64,000 nt of DNA from Sialis fuliginosa (GCA_961205875.1 OY540810.1:28768001-28832000), one strand, 5' to 3'; shown: positions 1 to 12,381, numbered from the stretch's first letter. The notes: generated by a model from the letters alone, not told the origin. Program-made: numbers and translations.

Positions 1-1100
1 ATGTATTAATATGTTGATAATCCCTGTAGCCAGTGGTGGAATTAAAAAAAAAATACAACTAAAATGCAAAATTGTAATAAAATTGATTTTCCCACTTATT
101 ACATCACAATTTCATGTACTCCCTCTTAATTTACATTTGTTGGTATTTTTGATTAAATGAAATCCTTTATTTTTTATATGCAGTTGACCATTTTGGTTTA
201 ACAGATATAAATAATATCTATTTATCTATTCGGGACTGTCGTGCCCAACTTGGAACAGTAGATTAAGAATTTTAAGCAAAAAACTTCTAATGAACTTGTG
301 TCCGGAAATTTTTCATGTGGGAACTACAGCCCTCCAAATATTTTGCACAAAATGAGTTTTTATAGAACCCTTTGTGATGCAGTTATAAAATTTGATAACC
401 GATTTAGTATTAATAAGTGTTATTGATTTCCAGTATTAACCAATTATAATTTAGACCAGAACTGTATGGACCATCAATTTTGATCTAGTATTTTTTTGTT
501 CTTTAAGTTTTTCCTGAGTTGGGCACTTATATAAGATTAGGTAACACAAAGTACACAAAAATATACTTTGCTGATTTGTAATAGGATAAATCGTTTTGCT
601 TCAAATTACAGAAAATAAATTTATATTCTTGTTCTATGATTAAAAATAAGACAAAAGTTAATATAAATATACCTCCAAAATTCATCCTTATCAACAAATA
701 ACTATTTTTAGTTTTTTGTTTTTTAATCAATTATGGCAGTGCTTCCCAAACTGTTTCATTACAGTTCGCTTATAAAAAAAATTCAATCAAATGTTCGTAT
801 AAAGTATTTTGTTTAAATTATTTTTTTCAATTTACTATTCAAGTTTGGTATGACAGTGCTGAATCACTTGTATAAATATTTATTTGTTTAAAACATTTTA
901 AGAATGATTCATACATTTGTATTCCAAATAATCATCATATTCTTCTATAATATAAACAAGCATAAATTTCCAAGTATCTTGGTGTATAAATTAAATTTAA
1001 ATACATATATGATTAAGATGCTCTATTGTTTTAAATATATGTATTTATAAGAAGCCAGTAAAAGTAATAAGATCAGCTGTAAGTTATTCTTTATTTTTAG
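1..1100 (+). other. Intron of Drp1 (part)
   Basis: AT-rich, with no conserved exon that I can see. It ends in a good acceptor (ttatttttag) just before 1101. It holds a dispersed repeat at 231-526; the remainder is featureless low-complexity sequence. Confidence 0.8.
231..526. repeat. MITE-like dispersed repeat, copy 1
   Basis: The ends are imperfect inverted repeats (GTGCCCAACTTGGA on the left against the complement of TCCTGAGTTGGGCAC on the right). The interior shares long stretches with 22101-22382, including GTGTCCGGAAA, TACAGC/TACAGA, GTGATRCAGTWATRAAATTTGATAA and CCAGTATTAACCAAT. I infer a non-autonomous DNA element; family unknown. Confidence 0.65.
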
Positions 1101-4100
1101 ACTCGTGTTAATGTAATGGTTTCACAATTCCAAGGATTACTCTCATCATACGGTGAAAATGTACAGGACAAAAGTCAAACCTTGCTACAAATAATAACCA
1201 AATTCGCGTCGGCTTATTGTTCAACAATCGACGGCACATCACGTAATATTGAAACGACAGAATTGTGTGGAGGAGCTCGAATCTGTTATATATTCCACGA
1301 AACGTTCGGTAGAACTTTGGACTCTATTCACCCACTGTCTGGGCTCACGAAAATGGATATCTTAACTGCAATGAAGAATGCTACCGGTCCGAGACCTGCT
1401 TTGTTTGTACCTGAGGTTTCTTTTGAACTTCTTGTCAAGAAACAGATCGCCAGGCTGTTAGAACCTTCACTGAGATGTGTTGATTTAGTTCATGAAGAAA
1501 TGCAACGTATTATTCAGGTAAGAGAATACTAGTTAACCTTTGCAGAACAAATGATATACTTTATTATAAAACAATTCCACAGCATTGCGGAAGTGAGGTA
1601 CAACAAGAACTTCTGCGTTTCCCGCAACTTCACGAATGCATCATGGATGTAGTGACCCAGTTGTTGCGCAGACGTTTGCCAACAACAATAACTATGGTAG
1701 AGAATCTGGTAGCAATAGAATTAGCTTACATAAACACAAGGCATCCAGATTTTGATAAGGAAAATGCACTAATGCCTTTCTTAATAAATTCCGAGAATGA
1801 TCATATGGTGAATAAGATTAAACGGTTACGTCAACGACCGCAATCGGCTGCATATCCGGACCAATCATTAGAACGACATACTGATAGTGATGGTTCAGAA
1901 AAAAATAAAGTCAGTAAGGTATGTCTGTATATTTATTTATTTATTTTTGTATATAGAGGTAAATATTAAATCAAACAAAATTTAAGGGGGAACTCCACTG
2001 CGACGGCCCAAAAAATACCTTTCTTGATAACTTTTTACTCTCATACTAGCGTTTATCTAAAATATTTTTTTTATATTTGTACTGTTTAAAAGATAATTTA
2101 AAACTTCAAAAATTGACAAGAGTAAACATCTGTTTCCAGGCTAGTGATCATTTAAAAAAAATGTATAAGATAAAAGTTGTAGAGAATATTATAATTATTG
2201 CTACATTTTATGTTCCATTAATTTTTACTTTCTTAAATGTGTATAATTCTTTTATTAGTTTGCCAGAAATATTTTTTTGATAAAATTAGAAACGTGTACA
2301 CTATTCACTGTCAGTATTACTTATAAAAAAGTCCTGTGGCAGATATTTTTTATAGCTTAATGAAATATACGTACGGGTATGGTCATACAACTTCATGCGG
2401 GTTTACCAAGGAGAAAATACATAAAATACATTCCCAAGTAGTATATGTTGAAAAATTAATTCACTATTCAAAGGGTTAAAAAAATTCAATAAAAACAGAA
2501 TTGATTTTTTTGATCAATTACAGTGGTGTTCCCCTTTAATAATACAGATAACTAATAAAAGTGATAGCGTGGAGTACTTTAATGTATTATAGATGATATT
2601 GAAGTAGAAGATTATTATTGACAAGTAGTAAAGAATGATAAATGAATAAACCTTCTAAGTAGAAAAATAATTGTTGTTCATTTGTTATTTATAGTTGTTT
2701 TTGTATAGTTTTAATAAGGGCGGTAGTTTTAAAAAATTTGCTTTATCGAAGAATTTTAGCAATTAAGTTTCTAACTACATAATTCAGTAAGGATTTAGTT
2801 GTTTTGTTGTTTAAAATACTTGGTACTTTAAACTGTATTCATTTTCCATTATACATAATAAAATTTTAAAATAATAAAGTTAATGTTTATATTTTCTATT
2901 AACATTATATATTTATATATTTTTTACTTCAAAATTTAAAAATGCCACATACTACTACATTAGTTAGATATTTTTTATTAAATTTTTGTCGATTTCTACA
3001 AAAAATCTTTGATTGTTGAAGTGCAGAAAAATTAATATAATTTGTGGAAATAATTTGAGTTAATGTTATTATGGATAGTCTGTAATATTTCATTTTATAA
3101 ATATAAAAAAAATCATTGCTAATTTTTATGCAGCTTCCTAATGGAATCATTGAAGATGATTTTACATTGAACTCTCCCAACAAGGTACATATATACATTA
3201 AACATAAATTTATATGTGTTATTTTCTTATTTTTGAATGTTTTGTTTACCCATGAATTTTAATACGTGATAAAAGTCACTAAACTAACATCTGGTTTATA
3301 AGGAGCATGTTTTGGTTAAGGTATTTTCAAATAAACGTGGAATTGTTTTTCACAGTTATTTACCGAGTGGCTCAATGCTTTCTACACAAAATGCGTAGAA
3401 CTCAGAATCATCGAAACGGGAGAGAAATTGGTAAAAGTTTTTCGCAGTGTGAAAAGTTATTAATATTATACAGATTTAACATATTTAGAAATAATTTATT
3501 TTTTGTTTTATACCCATAATATATGTATTTACATATTATACTAAAATGATTTGAATCAATGATGACGATTTGTAAATAATGTTCTTTATAAAGTTATTAT
3601 TATTAATATTATTTAAATTAACGTGCATAATGCATGTAAAGTATTTATTATACTGATACTTGAAATATTTTTAAATATCAAATATCAATTATGTTATTAT
3701 AAAATAATACATCCATACTTGAATAAATTTCACATACATAAATATAAAAAAATACATCGAACAAAACATTGGTACAAAATTAAGAAGTTTCAATGATTTC
3801 TTTGCATCATTTGATTTTTTGTTTTATTAGTTGTTTTGTGTTTGTAGTCAAAATTATTTATTTTTTGAACAATAATTGAAAAGTGTTGTTTTTCAATTTT
3901 GTTTATAGCAACCGCAAAGAGACCCGTCCACTTCATGGTTACATTCTATGCTACCCGGAAATAATCTTCCTACTGAAAACGGAATAGGTGACTCTCAGGT
4001 ATTAATTTTAACCATCGTATTACATATTCGTGTAGATGTGGTTTAATGTAATTTTTATTAACCTTTCAACTGTTGGAAACGCCAAAACAATTAAATTCAC

Positions 4101-5333
4101 ATTTCAACTTTTACTGGATGTTAATCTTATTTTCGGTGGTAGTAGATATCAGGCATTACTAAAAATTTTGATTGTAAAGTGTTTATTTATGAATTTTGTG
4201 TTTTCAGATAGTTATATAAAATGCTTTATTATTTTACAGTCAATAGGAAGATCTGAATCATCAATTCCCACAGTTCAAACTCCAACAGGATTTGGAAAAA
4301 CACCACAAAAGACTGTAAATCTATTGCCGGAAGTTTCCATCACTACAGATAGAACACTCAATGATAAAGAAACATGTGAATGCGATATCATAGGTAAATC
4401 AAATATAAAAATAAATTGAATTTTGCATATAAATATATTTTAATTTTTTTCTAGAACGTTTAATTAAATCTTATTTCTACATTGTTAAGAAATCAATTCA
4501 AGATTCTGTTCCGAAAGCGGTAGTGCATTTTCTTGTTAATTATGTTAAAGATAATCTTCAGTCAGAGCTTGTGACGCATTTGTATAAAAATGAACATGCC
4601 GATAGGTTGTTGTGCGAATCGGAACATATAGCACAACGTCGTAAAGAAGCTGCTGATATGTTAAAGGTTAGTACAATAATAATATACCGGGTGGATAACT
4701 TATTTGGTGACAGTACACAAACTCCAGAATGATTTTTAATTAATTTATTAATTTTTGTTTGAATCTATGTGTAATTAATTCCTAAATATCTTCTACCTCT
4801 TTAAATACCCAACTTCTGTATTTATGAAAGTAATTAAGTTCACTGTTTTAACACTAGTACTTACAATATTAAATAGTGTCATTTTAAATGATTTAGAAGC
4901 TAGTTTTTGAAATGTGTGGACACGAAATTAATTGCAATATTAACATCACAGAACATAAAAAGGTATTCTAAATGAACTAAACAAAAATTAAAAAACGTAT
5001 GTATTAACATCGACCTGGTAAATTAAAGCACTTGCTCTTTGGATATTGATATTTTTGGTGTATTTTATTTAAAGGGTTATAACTAATAAACGATTTATTG
5101 GATTGGTTAAAAATTTTAATTTATAATACTAAACTATATAATGAAAAATTTAAGATTATTTTGAAGTTTATATGATCTATAGTTGCAAAGTACTATGTTG
5201 CCAAATGGGAGTCATTCTTTTAACTATCCAGTGACCAAAATTATTTTTGTTATATTAAATCAAACTCATTTCGTAGGCATTACAAGAAGCTAACCACATA
5301 ATTAGTGAGATACGTGAAACTCACATGTGGTAA
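1101..5333 (+). CDS. Drp1: Dynamin-related protein 1 (mitochondrial/peroxisomal fission GTPase), C-terminal part
   Basis: Coding exons 1101-1517, 1583-1918, 3134-3184, 3909-3998, 4240-4393, 4455-4666 and 5277-5333 join in one frame (438 residues plus stop); all introns are GT-AG. The first exon opens in phase 0 after an acceptor, so the GTPase domain lies left of the window. The first two exons give the stalk, with [38 protein letters not shown] and [16 protein letters not shown], all near-identical to animal Drp1. The 51-, 90- and 154-bp exons encode the poorly conserved variable domain. The last two encode the GTPase effector domain ([28 protein letters not shown]) and the family's ending SEIRETHMW. 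In the family, Drp1 is recruited from cytosol to the outer mitochondrial membrane, oligomerises and constricts it. The 51- and 90-bp exons are both phase 0-0 and could be skipped without a frameshift. Confidence 0.96.
1981..2539. repeat. MITE in Drp1 intron
   Basis: The ends form a terminal inverted repeat: TTAAGGGGGAACTCCACTG at the left and the complement of CAGTGGTGTTCCCCTTTAA at the right, about 17 of 19 positions matching. The interior (about 2040-2345) aligns by eye with 30690-30930 in the B56 intron, including TTTATCTAAAATATTTTT, TTATGTTCCATT and TTTGCCAGAA. The open frame starting at 2077 is inside this element and is not a gene. Confidence 0.7.
5000..5145. repeat. Dispersed repeat fragment in Drp1 intron, copy 1
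   Basis: It shares ATTAACATCGACCT, GGTAAATTA, TTATAACTA and the ATTTATYGRATTG block with about 25096-25240. No ends are recognisable, so this is a fragment of an unidentified element. Confidence 0.5.
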
Positions 5334-8256
5334 TAAAGGAGCAGACCCGTAGCAGTCATGATTATTATTATTATTATTAATAGTATTTGTATGTGTACTT
5401 GAAAGTCTGTTATTTTAGAGAATTCTGTTACATTGTTTTTGTTTTTGTTTTTTTTATTTACAATGTTAGAGCTAATGCACTCTGTTAATTTTCAGAACAC
5501 TTTCAATTATTTAAACAAATGTCGTTGATATTATGTAATTATGTAATCACTTATTTTACACTGATTGAACGTATAGAGTTTGTGGTTCAAATAATTGTAA
5601 TCTGTGAAGGATGGCGAAGACTTGTTATTCTATGATTGAAGTTTAATCATAGACTAAAATTGGATTTCAATTAGTTAATCCTATTTTATTACATGTTTTT
5701 TTTATTGTATTTATATATATGTTACCGGCAATGTATGTAATTCAGGCTTTCTATAGAATTCCTAGGAATTCTATAGAATGCCTGACGATTTCAGGCAAAG
5801 TATGAAATATTTGTTTAATAGAAATTTATTATATACTTTGCCTAGGCATTATATAGAATCCCTAGGAATTCTATAGAATGCCAAGATAATATTAGGAAAT
5901 GTATGAAATAAAAGACAAAATGATATTAATAAAGCAGATAGGTATTATTTAATTAATTTTAAAAAGTCCAAATTCATATTATGTAAGATTTAGGTCTTTC
6001 ATTGTTAAAATAACAAAACCACATAAACAATAGTATAACATTTGATATTTTTTTATTATAATAAATAAAATAAAATAATCATATTAGTCCAGACGTGTAT
6101 TAAGTAAGATTTAAGGCCCTTATTGTAAAAATAACAAATTCACAGAAACAATATACATAGTAGGTACATACATTTTTCTATTATACCTATAACGCGTAAA
6201 TATAAAATGTTTATTTTGATAAATAATTCAGTATTGTACCGACAATACTGAATTATAATCTAGAAACCTACCTACAGCTATCGAGAATGAACCAAGATTT
6301 TTTTATTGTATATTTGCATCAGTATATATAACATAAAGTAAGGCAACATCTGTACCTGGACCAAAATTGATCGATTCACCCTATTTATGTTTATATTTCA
6401 TACATTGCCGGCTATCAATTAGGTATTCTATAGAATGCCTAGGAAATGTATATAATTAAATTCATTTCATACATTGCCTGGTGATTTTAGGCATTCTATA
6501 GAATACCTAGGAATTCTATAGAATGCCGTATTTCATACATTGCCGGTAACATATACACTACTTAATATTCAGTTAAACTTTAAGTACTTATTTTATAAAA
6601 TCAGTTGTAAAACTCAGGTTGATATAATCTATAAAATAAGATTAACTTGTTGAAATAAAAAACTAAAGTATTGAAATAAAACTTACATATGCAAAAATAC
6701 ATTTTGTATTATAACTATATTTCATTTACAACATTTAGACTAGCCTCATATCAAAGAAACTTGTTTAATGCAACAGTGGAAGTAGTTTTATGAAATCTAA
6801 ATTAAGGTGGTAGTGTGAATCATAATCGTGGATCATAAAGAAATAATGCGTGATGTACGGTTGTGAATTTATATTTTCTAGACAAATTTCTTTGGTGTGT
6901 GACATCCTTAAACAACCAAATATATTTAAATGTATACATGTGCCTGTCATGCAATATGTATATGTAAAAATGGTGCGCTGTTTTAAAGATAGCTTTAAAG
7001 TTATATTGTATCATGTTTTTTAATCCCCTATACTGATTGTTATTTGAAATTGTTGTTGAAAGGTAATTTAAATCATGCTTTTGTATATAAAATGTTATTG
7101 AATGTCGTTGATGATAATTGTACAACAATATATCGAGTAATTGGATATAATATGGAAGTATAAATTGGTAAATTTGATTTTCGATATAATATTTTATTTA
7201 TGGTTAATTATAGTATTATGATTAAAATAATATTATAATTATGTATTATTAAAGTTGAATGTCAATCTTATCCGTATTTAATTAACATGACAGATTTATT
7301 ATCTGGTAAATATATTAATAATTTTATTAAGGAATCTGTATTAAATTTTTATTACATACTGACTGAATTATGTCTGAAATACATAGTATGTATTGTAATA
7401 TTCATAAAATATTCAACATTTCAATTGTATTATTGTTAAAGAATTCAATTATTTATTTTATGAGCATTTTTATCATTGAACATACCTTTTTTTTATCTAT
7501 TTTACAAAAATTCATATTTAAGTTGTTAATTTGTTCGTTATCATTTATACTTTTTTTTATCGTATATTGGACATATTTTTTAATCTTCACAGATTTTAAT
7601 ATTTGAAGACTGCATGTTTTTTTTACATTTTTCTTTTTTTCTTTTATAGAATTTATGTGAGCTGTGCTCAAATTTATTTACACAAATCAACAGAAATCAT
7701 GGTAGTGTCAACATTTCCTCTTAAATAAAAAACACTTATTTGAAATGTGTAAAATTTTATTTACCTCGGAAAGATATATTATAGAGGAAATGTTGGTAGT
7801 AAATATGTAATGTTTGTCGCATGATCTATCACCTTGTTTGAAAAACTCTATTTTTATAGTCTCTACTTTCAGTAAATATTGTTAATTTAAATATACTGAA
7901 GAAAACATTTTGAACAAGTTGTTAGAAACATGGTTGAGGTAATATTGTAGATGTATTTCAATGATGTGTTTTAAATAATTTTTGCATTGTGTCACAACGT
8001 ATTTATATTGTTAGCAATTGTTATAATAGTAATGTAGCAATTATACCTAAATACAGAAAACATTTTAATATTTTCCGTATGTACCAAAGAATGCATTGTG
8101 TAAGTTTATGTAATTCACAGCGAAATGAAATATAAATTCTTGTAGAAGATACAGTGTTTTATTTATGTTAAAGGTAATTTTATGGTTAATAAATAATGTA
8201 AAATAAATAAATAATTATGTATATTTAAAAATATGTATTACAAACAATAACTGAAG
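5334..8256. other. Convergent intergenic region, Drp1 to RCC1L
   Basis: Contains the presumed Drp1 3' UTR (AATAAA-like signals near 5930), the 830-bp TIR element, then AT-rich sequence. A 13-bp hairpin (CAACATTTCCTCT / AGAGGAAATGTTG) spans about 7708-7795. The presumed 3' UTR of the minus-strand RCC1L gene occupies the right end. Open frames at 6765-7128 and 7370-7671 are low-complexity and unsupported. Confidence 0.6.
5721..6550. mobile_element. 830-bp non-autonomous TIR element with nested palindromes
   Basis: It begins GTTACCGGCAATGTATG and ends with the exact complement (CATACATTGCCGGTAAC). Subterminal blocks at about 5745-5783, 5845-5882 and 6489-6526 repeat the nested palindrome ATTCTATAGAAT-(T)CCTAGG(A)-ATTCTATAGAAT, bounded by GGCATT/AATGCC; a partial copy lies near 6422. 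A central hairpin (ATTCAGTATTGT, four-base loop, complement) is centred near 6241. There is no coding capacity. Flanks are TATAT-rich, so the target duplication cannot be called. The superfamily is not recognised. Confidence 0.8.
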
Positions 8257-9684
8257 TTATATAAAAGGTTTACAAAGAGCTACTGAATGGTCAACTCCAC
8301 AACAAACTTTTTCTACTTTAGAACCAATAGAAACCTTCAAAGGAAAGTATTGGTTTTTTGTATGACCTAAACCTAAACAGCCATATTTATTTCGTCCCCA
8401 CATATACAAATCACCATTGTTATTTATAGCTGCTAAATGACTGATACCAGCTGTTACTTTCACTACATGACTATCTGGTTGGAATTCGTTCCTTCCAAAC
8501 AATGTTGGTGGAATATTTAAAGGTTCAGATGAATGTTGAACTTCAGGACCTTTCCCAAGTAAACCATATCCCCATACAAATACATCCCCTTCTGAATTTA
8601 AAACCATACAAAATGACCCTCCAGCAGCAATGTCTATTATTTTTCCTAGACTTTTGCATGAACTTAAATATGTAGGGTTGGTAATACCATGTTTATCAGT
8701 AACTAAAGGTATTTGTGAGTATTCTGTATTGCCCCAACCAAATAGATCTCCGTTTGAATTTATTGCAAGGACACTATCAACAGTGCATGCTACTTTGATA
8801 ATTTTTTCTCTTTTTATGTCTCCACTTAGTAAATTAAATGATGAAACATTGTTACTGTGACCTAATCCAGTTTGTCCGTCAGCTCCCCATCCGCATGAAT
8901 AGACTTCTCCGTTTTCTGTGATTGCTATTGTATGATCCTGCCCGCATACAATATCTTTTATATTTTGTGTATCTATGTTTGGTATATTATGTATTATACC
9001 ACTACCTGAGTATTTTTCATTTTCTATAATATTTCTACCACACTGTCCATAAGCGTTGTTACCTAACGTAAAAATACCTTCATCTGTGAGTACCGCCATA
9101 TGCGCACGTCCGGCAGATAAAGCTTTTACTTGAGTTTTAGTAGAATTTTTTAACGGTAAACTAATTGGCTGGGGTATAATAAGCGAAGTAAGTTCGTGAT
9201 CTTGCTGCTTTGTATGTAAACCAATTTGAGAATCCGTATTAATGCCAGTACCATATATTTTATTACAATCATCAGTTTTTATTGCAAATGCTGAAAATCC
9301 GTACCCGCATGTAATATCGGTTATTTCATGTTTTTCTCCAAAATATTGTCGTTTTGGTGTTTTGATCATTGTTATTGGACTCTTAGGATGACTGGGTTTT
9401 GATAACATCAGACCAAGTGCACCTGTTTCTGCAAGCCCCCATACATAAGTTCGTTTGCTACTTGATTTACTAGTTGCATATTGAAATATTGGAAGATTCT
9501 TCGAAGAGCTGGGATCAACTGGATATTTTCTTTTTACACATAGTTTTTCTGTTTGCTTTGAAAAATAACGAAACTGATTTAAAATTATGTTTATTTTTTT
9601 TTTCATGACTTTCGACAGTGTTAATTTTTTTAACTTTAAACACTTTAATGTTAAATGTTCATAAAAACTACAATATAACCTCAA
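8257..9684 (-). CDS. RCC1L: RCC1-like repeat protein, mitochondrial (RCC1L/WBSCR16 type)
   Basis: A single uninterrupted frame of 475 residues, close to the length of human RCC1L. It contains seven RCC1 blade motifs, including YVWGLAETGALGL, IYGTGINTDSQIGL, IFTLGNNAYGQCGR, VYSCGWGADGQTGLGH, VFVWGYGLLGKGP and LYMWGRNKYGCLGLGH, and closes with KVEKVCCGVDHSVALC. The N-terminus is basic, lacks acidic residues for about 30 positions from Met27 onward apart from one Glu, and ends in RYFSKQ, fitting a mitochondrial presequence. Translation could start at 9684 or at Met27 (9606). Known RCC1L acts in the mitochondrial matrix in ribosome biogenesis and as an OPA1 exchange factor. No intron is seen, unlike the neighbours, so an old retrocopy that replaced its parent is possible. 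Confidence 0.88.
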   Translation of the reverse strand: MRLYCSFYEHLTLKCLKLKKLTLSKVMKKKINIILNQFRYFSKQTEKLCVKRKYPVDPSSSKNLPIFQYATSKSSSKRTYVWGLAETGALGLMLSKPSHPKSPITMIKTPKRQYFGEKHEITDITCGYGFSAFAIKTDDCNKIYGTGINTDSQIGLHTKQQDHELTSLIIPQPISLPLKNSTKTQVKALSAGRAHMAVLTDEGIFTLGNNAYGQCGRNIIENEKYSGSGIIHNIPNIDTQNIKDIVCGQDHTIAITENGEVYSCGWGADGQTGLGHSNNVSSFNLLSGDIKREKIIKVACTVDSVLAINSNGDLFGWGNTEYSQIPLVTDKHGITNPTYLSSCKSLGKIIDIAAGGSFCMVLNSEGDVFVWGYGLLGKGPEVQHSSEPLNIPPTLFGRNEFQPDSHVVKVTAGISHLAAINNNGDLYMWGRNKYGCLGLGHTKNQYFPLKVSIGSKVEKVCCGVDHSVALCKPFI

Positions 9685-10393
9685 ATATTAAATTGACAGT
9701 GGCGTTGATAAACCGGTAAAAACTCGAACTTCTCACCAGCAGCGAATTTTTCAAAATTAAATAAGTATATTTTTCTAACTTTACTTTTTTTAATATGTAG
9801 CATAATACTTATTATCTAGGTATTCTATTTAGATATGATATAAAATAATAATGTGCAATTTTTTTCAGAAATAAGTAAATATATTTTCTAATAAATACTT
9901 ACATATTTCTACAAGTAAATAAATATCGAAACCATTAATTTAACACTTATTTAAATATCAGTACATTTTTTTAATAATTATATATTATATTCATATTTAC
10001 AGAATCTAGATATTGCTACATAATAAAAATATAATAAAACACTTTTATAAACATATATACAATCACTTTTCTATTATTATTCTATTATTTTCTATATTAT
10101 TCACATAACTATATATTCATTCACAATTTTTTGTTTTCCGCTGTTTATTTATCTTCTACTCAGTAACTACAGTGACATGACTGAGGGTCCCACCTTAAAA
10201 ATTTTCCAGGGGCCCTAAAGTAGTTACTTGACTTCTACCCTTTCTCATCCCTTTCTTAGATTGAATAAATAAGTAAGTAGATATTTATTTCCAATTAGAA
10301 TTATCAACTTTTTTAAATAAAAATAAATACTAAAAAAAATTTTATTTCAAAAAATTAAATTTAAAAAAGTTGATAACCCTAATACAAGTTAAA
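9685..10393. other. Short intergenic spacer between RCC1L and JKAMP
   Basis: Holds the RCC1L promoter side and the JKAMP 3' end (both genes run leftwards). Around 10165-10250, a GC-richer patch (GAGGGTCCCACC ... CAGGGGCCCTAAAG) in AT-rich surroundings looks like a transposon remnant, without clear ends. Nothing else is visible. Confidence 0.5.
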
Positions 10394-11498
10394 CTATAGT
10401 AATTTACTAGGATCTGTGAACTGCACTGTAGCAATATAAAAAGAAGCTGGGATAGGAACGCACGCTGCGATAATAAATGGGTTTATGTGAATATCTTTCA
10501 AACATAGCATACTATAAATACCAAAAGCGAGCAAGCCCCAATGGCCAAGTAAAATAATTGCATTACGAGTATCTGTTATTGTGTTCATTATTAGTTTCTT
10601 CCAATTCTGATCTAAACGGATGGCAAAGTGAGCTGCACTTGATGTTGCTGTTAGTATTAATGTTATCATTGGAAATGAGTAGTCTGAAAATTAATTGAAA
10701 AAATTATTGAAAAAAAGTTTAATAAAAATAATACAATAGTTTACATACAAAATGCTCCTCCGCCGATTGTATGAAGTATAGTCAATACAGGTAAAAAATA
10801 CATAGCAGCATATACTGACATTTTACTTTGGCGTGGAAGGCAACGGGCGCAAATCCATGGTCGAATAATCAACATTATTAACAGAACTAATGCATGTAAC
10901 ATCAGAACCATTGTTTGTCTAAAATATGGTAGATATTAATAGTGTATTTGTTTTAGAAAGAAAAAAAATCTTACAGTGGATAAACAGCTTCCTGTGTACA
11001 GTTAATAACTTTTTCATACAAAACATTTGGATTGTGAAACATTGTATAAAAATCTGCTGGAGATCGATTCTTGCAGCTTCGAACATTTAATGATCCAATA
11101 GGATCTGTCAAAATTAAAGTTAAAAAAGAAGCTACGATCACTTCTATGAATGCTGTTAAATGTAGTATTAAGACTTCTTTTGTAAAGCTAGAAATGTATG
11201 TATTTTAACTAAAGTTTATTTGATTAATTTATAGCATATTATACCTTCTTCTCATTGATACCATATCAATAAAGAAAAAATGTAGAACTAAAATAAGTAG
11301 CACCATAAAACCTAAGTAAAGCCAATCATATTGTGTAATAAAATCTTCACAAGGAATACATAGAAATGATGAATTCTTATAAAACCCTCTCGGACACGGT
11401 CCGCAATCGCTTAAATTACCATTTTCTAAAACTGTGCGGCCACAATATCTTCCAGGACAATATCCAGGTGTATTTAATAAATAAGAAGGAATGGTCAT
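10394..11498 (-). CDS. JKAMP: JNK1/MAPK8-associated membrane protein (JKAMP), ER membrane
   Basis: Exons (descending) 11498-11245, 11187-10975, 10918-10749 and 10683-10394 join in frame to 308 residues; human JKAMP has about 311. The N-terminus is a cysteine-rich lumenal module (CPGRYCGRTVL, CGPCPRG, CIPC) followed by YDWLYLGFM and a hydrophobic span. Then come KEVLILHLTAFIEVI, LTDPIGSLNVRSCKNRSPAD (family: DPVGVLYIRSC), NCTQEAVYPL, RPW and a closing FTDPSKLL (family: FTEPSRIL). About seven membrane segments are visible. In the family, JKAMP sits in the ER membrane and links RNF5 and the proteasome to ER-associated degradation. An upstream in-frame ATG at 11600 would add 34 residues, but the 11498 start matches family length. 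It is divergent from the B56 gene. Confidence 0.93.
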
Positions 11499-11600
11499 AT
11501 TTAATTGTAATTTATTAAACGGGAGGTTATATTTTGATCTGTCAAATCGCCATTTTAAACTGCGTACAAGAATAGGTTGAATAATTTTCTGATTGGTCAA

Positions 11601-12381
11601 TATTTCAGTGAACTATAGTGCGATTGGCACGATTGGCAGATGGTGTTTTTAGATTCATAAATAATATTGTTTTTAATTTTAGTTTAATAATTATTAAATA
11701 ATGTAATGGTTGTTAAAAATTTTAGTTTATTTTTAATTAATTTTTGATACAGAAATTTTATTTTTTCAAAATATTTGTAAAAAAAATAATTGTAATAGTG
11801 GTTGTTTTGAGTTAAAAGTGTACTCCATCTATTTTCAGATCTAGGTACTTTCATGTGAGGCTTTACTATACAGTTTAGGGACGTTAGTGAGCCAAATTTT
11901 ATTGAAAAACGTCATTTAAGACCTAAAATAAACTCGAAATATCTTTTAAACATATGGATTACAGTGGTAGTGTAGTGTGTAATGTATTCTAATGTGTATT
12001 TTCTCAATGGTTTACGTAAAAATGAAATATTCACTTCATCTTGACCAGCTGATGGCGGGTGAAAATAGTGGAAGCCTTGTCGTCCGTGCTGTTTTGCATA
12101 GTATTTAAAATTAATAAAACATAAGTATATCTCGCATTAATCTTGCTGATCGGGAGAGCTCCTCCTAGCCATGTGCTTGGTGTAGGGGCTCGCCATTAAG
12201 CAACGGTGACCCCCCGAACGAGAAGACCTACGGCCGGCCGTAGGGCGTGCACTCAGTGCGTGCTTTACTTAAAGGGCCTTTCCTTGTTAAAGGCTTGATA
12301 ACTCAAATAAGTAGACGGACACGTGAATCCCACGTGAAAAATAATAGTGAAGTGTAGTGTGTGCTAAGTTTTGGTACCACA
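11601..12381. promoter_or_regulatory. Divergent promoter region and B56 5' UTR
   Basis: 781 bp separate the upstream JKAMP ATG and the B56 ATG. The part nearest the B56 gene (about 12050-12320) is unusually GC-rich for the window and includes the palindrome ACGGCCGGCCGT near 12230, as expected for a 5' UTR or promoter-proximal segment. No TATA box is obvious. Start sites cannot be placed by eye. Confidence 0.5.

Noticed and set aside
4036-4419. 127-codon plus frame in Drp1
   Set aside because: It runs from intron into the 4240-4393 exon; only the exon part matches Drp1.
6765-7671. Four overlapping frames right of the 830-bp element
   Set aside because: Phe/Ile/Tyr/Lys-rich translations typical of random AT-rich DNA; no splice context.
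8630-8860. Plus-strand frame inside RCC1L
   Set aside because: Antisense shadow of RCC1 repeats, with no family resemblance.
12230-12250. ACGGCCGGCCGT palindrome as an integration or att site
   Set aside because: It lies in a GC-rich 5' UTR of a eukaryotic gene; a leader hairpin or chance is simpler.
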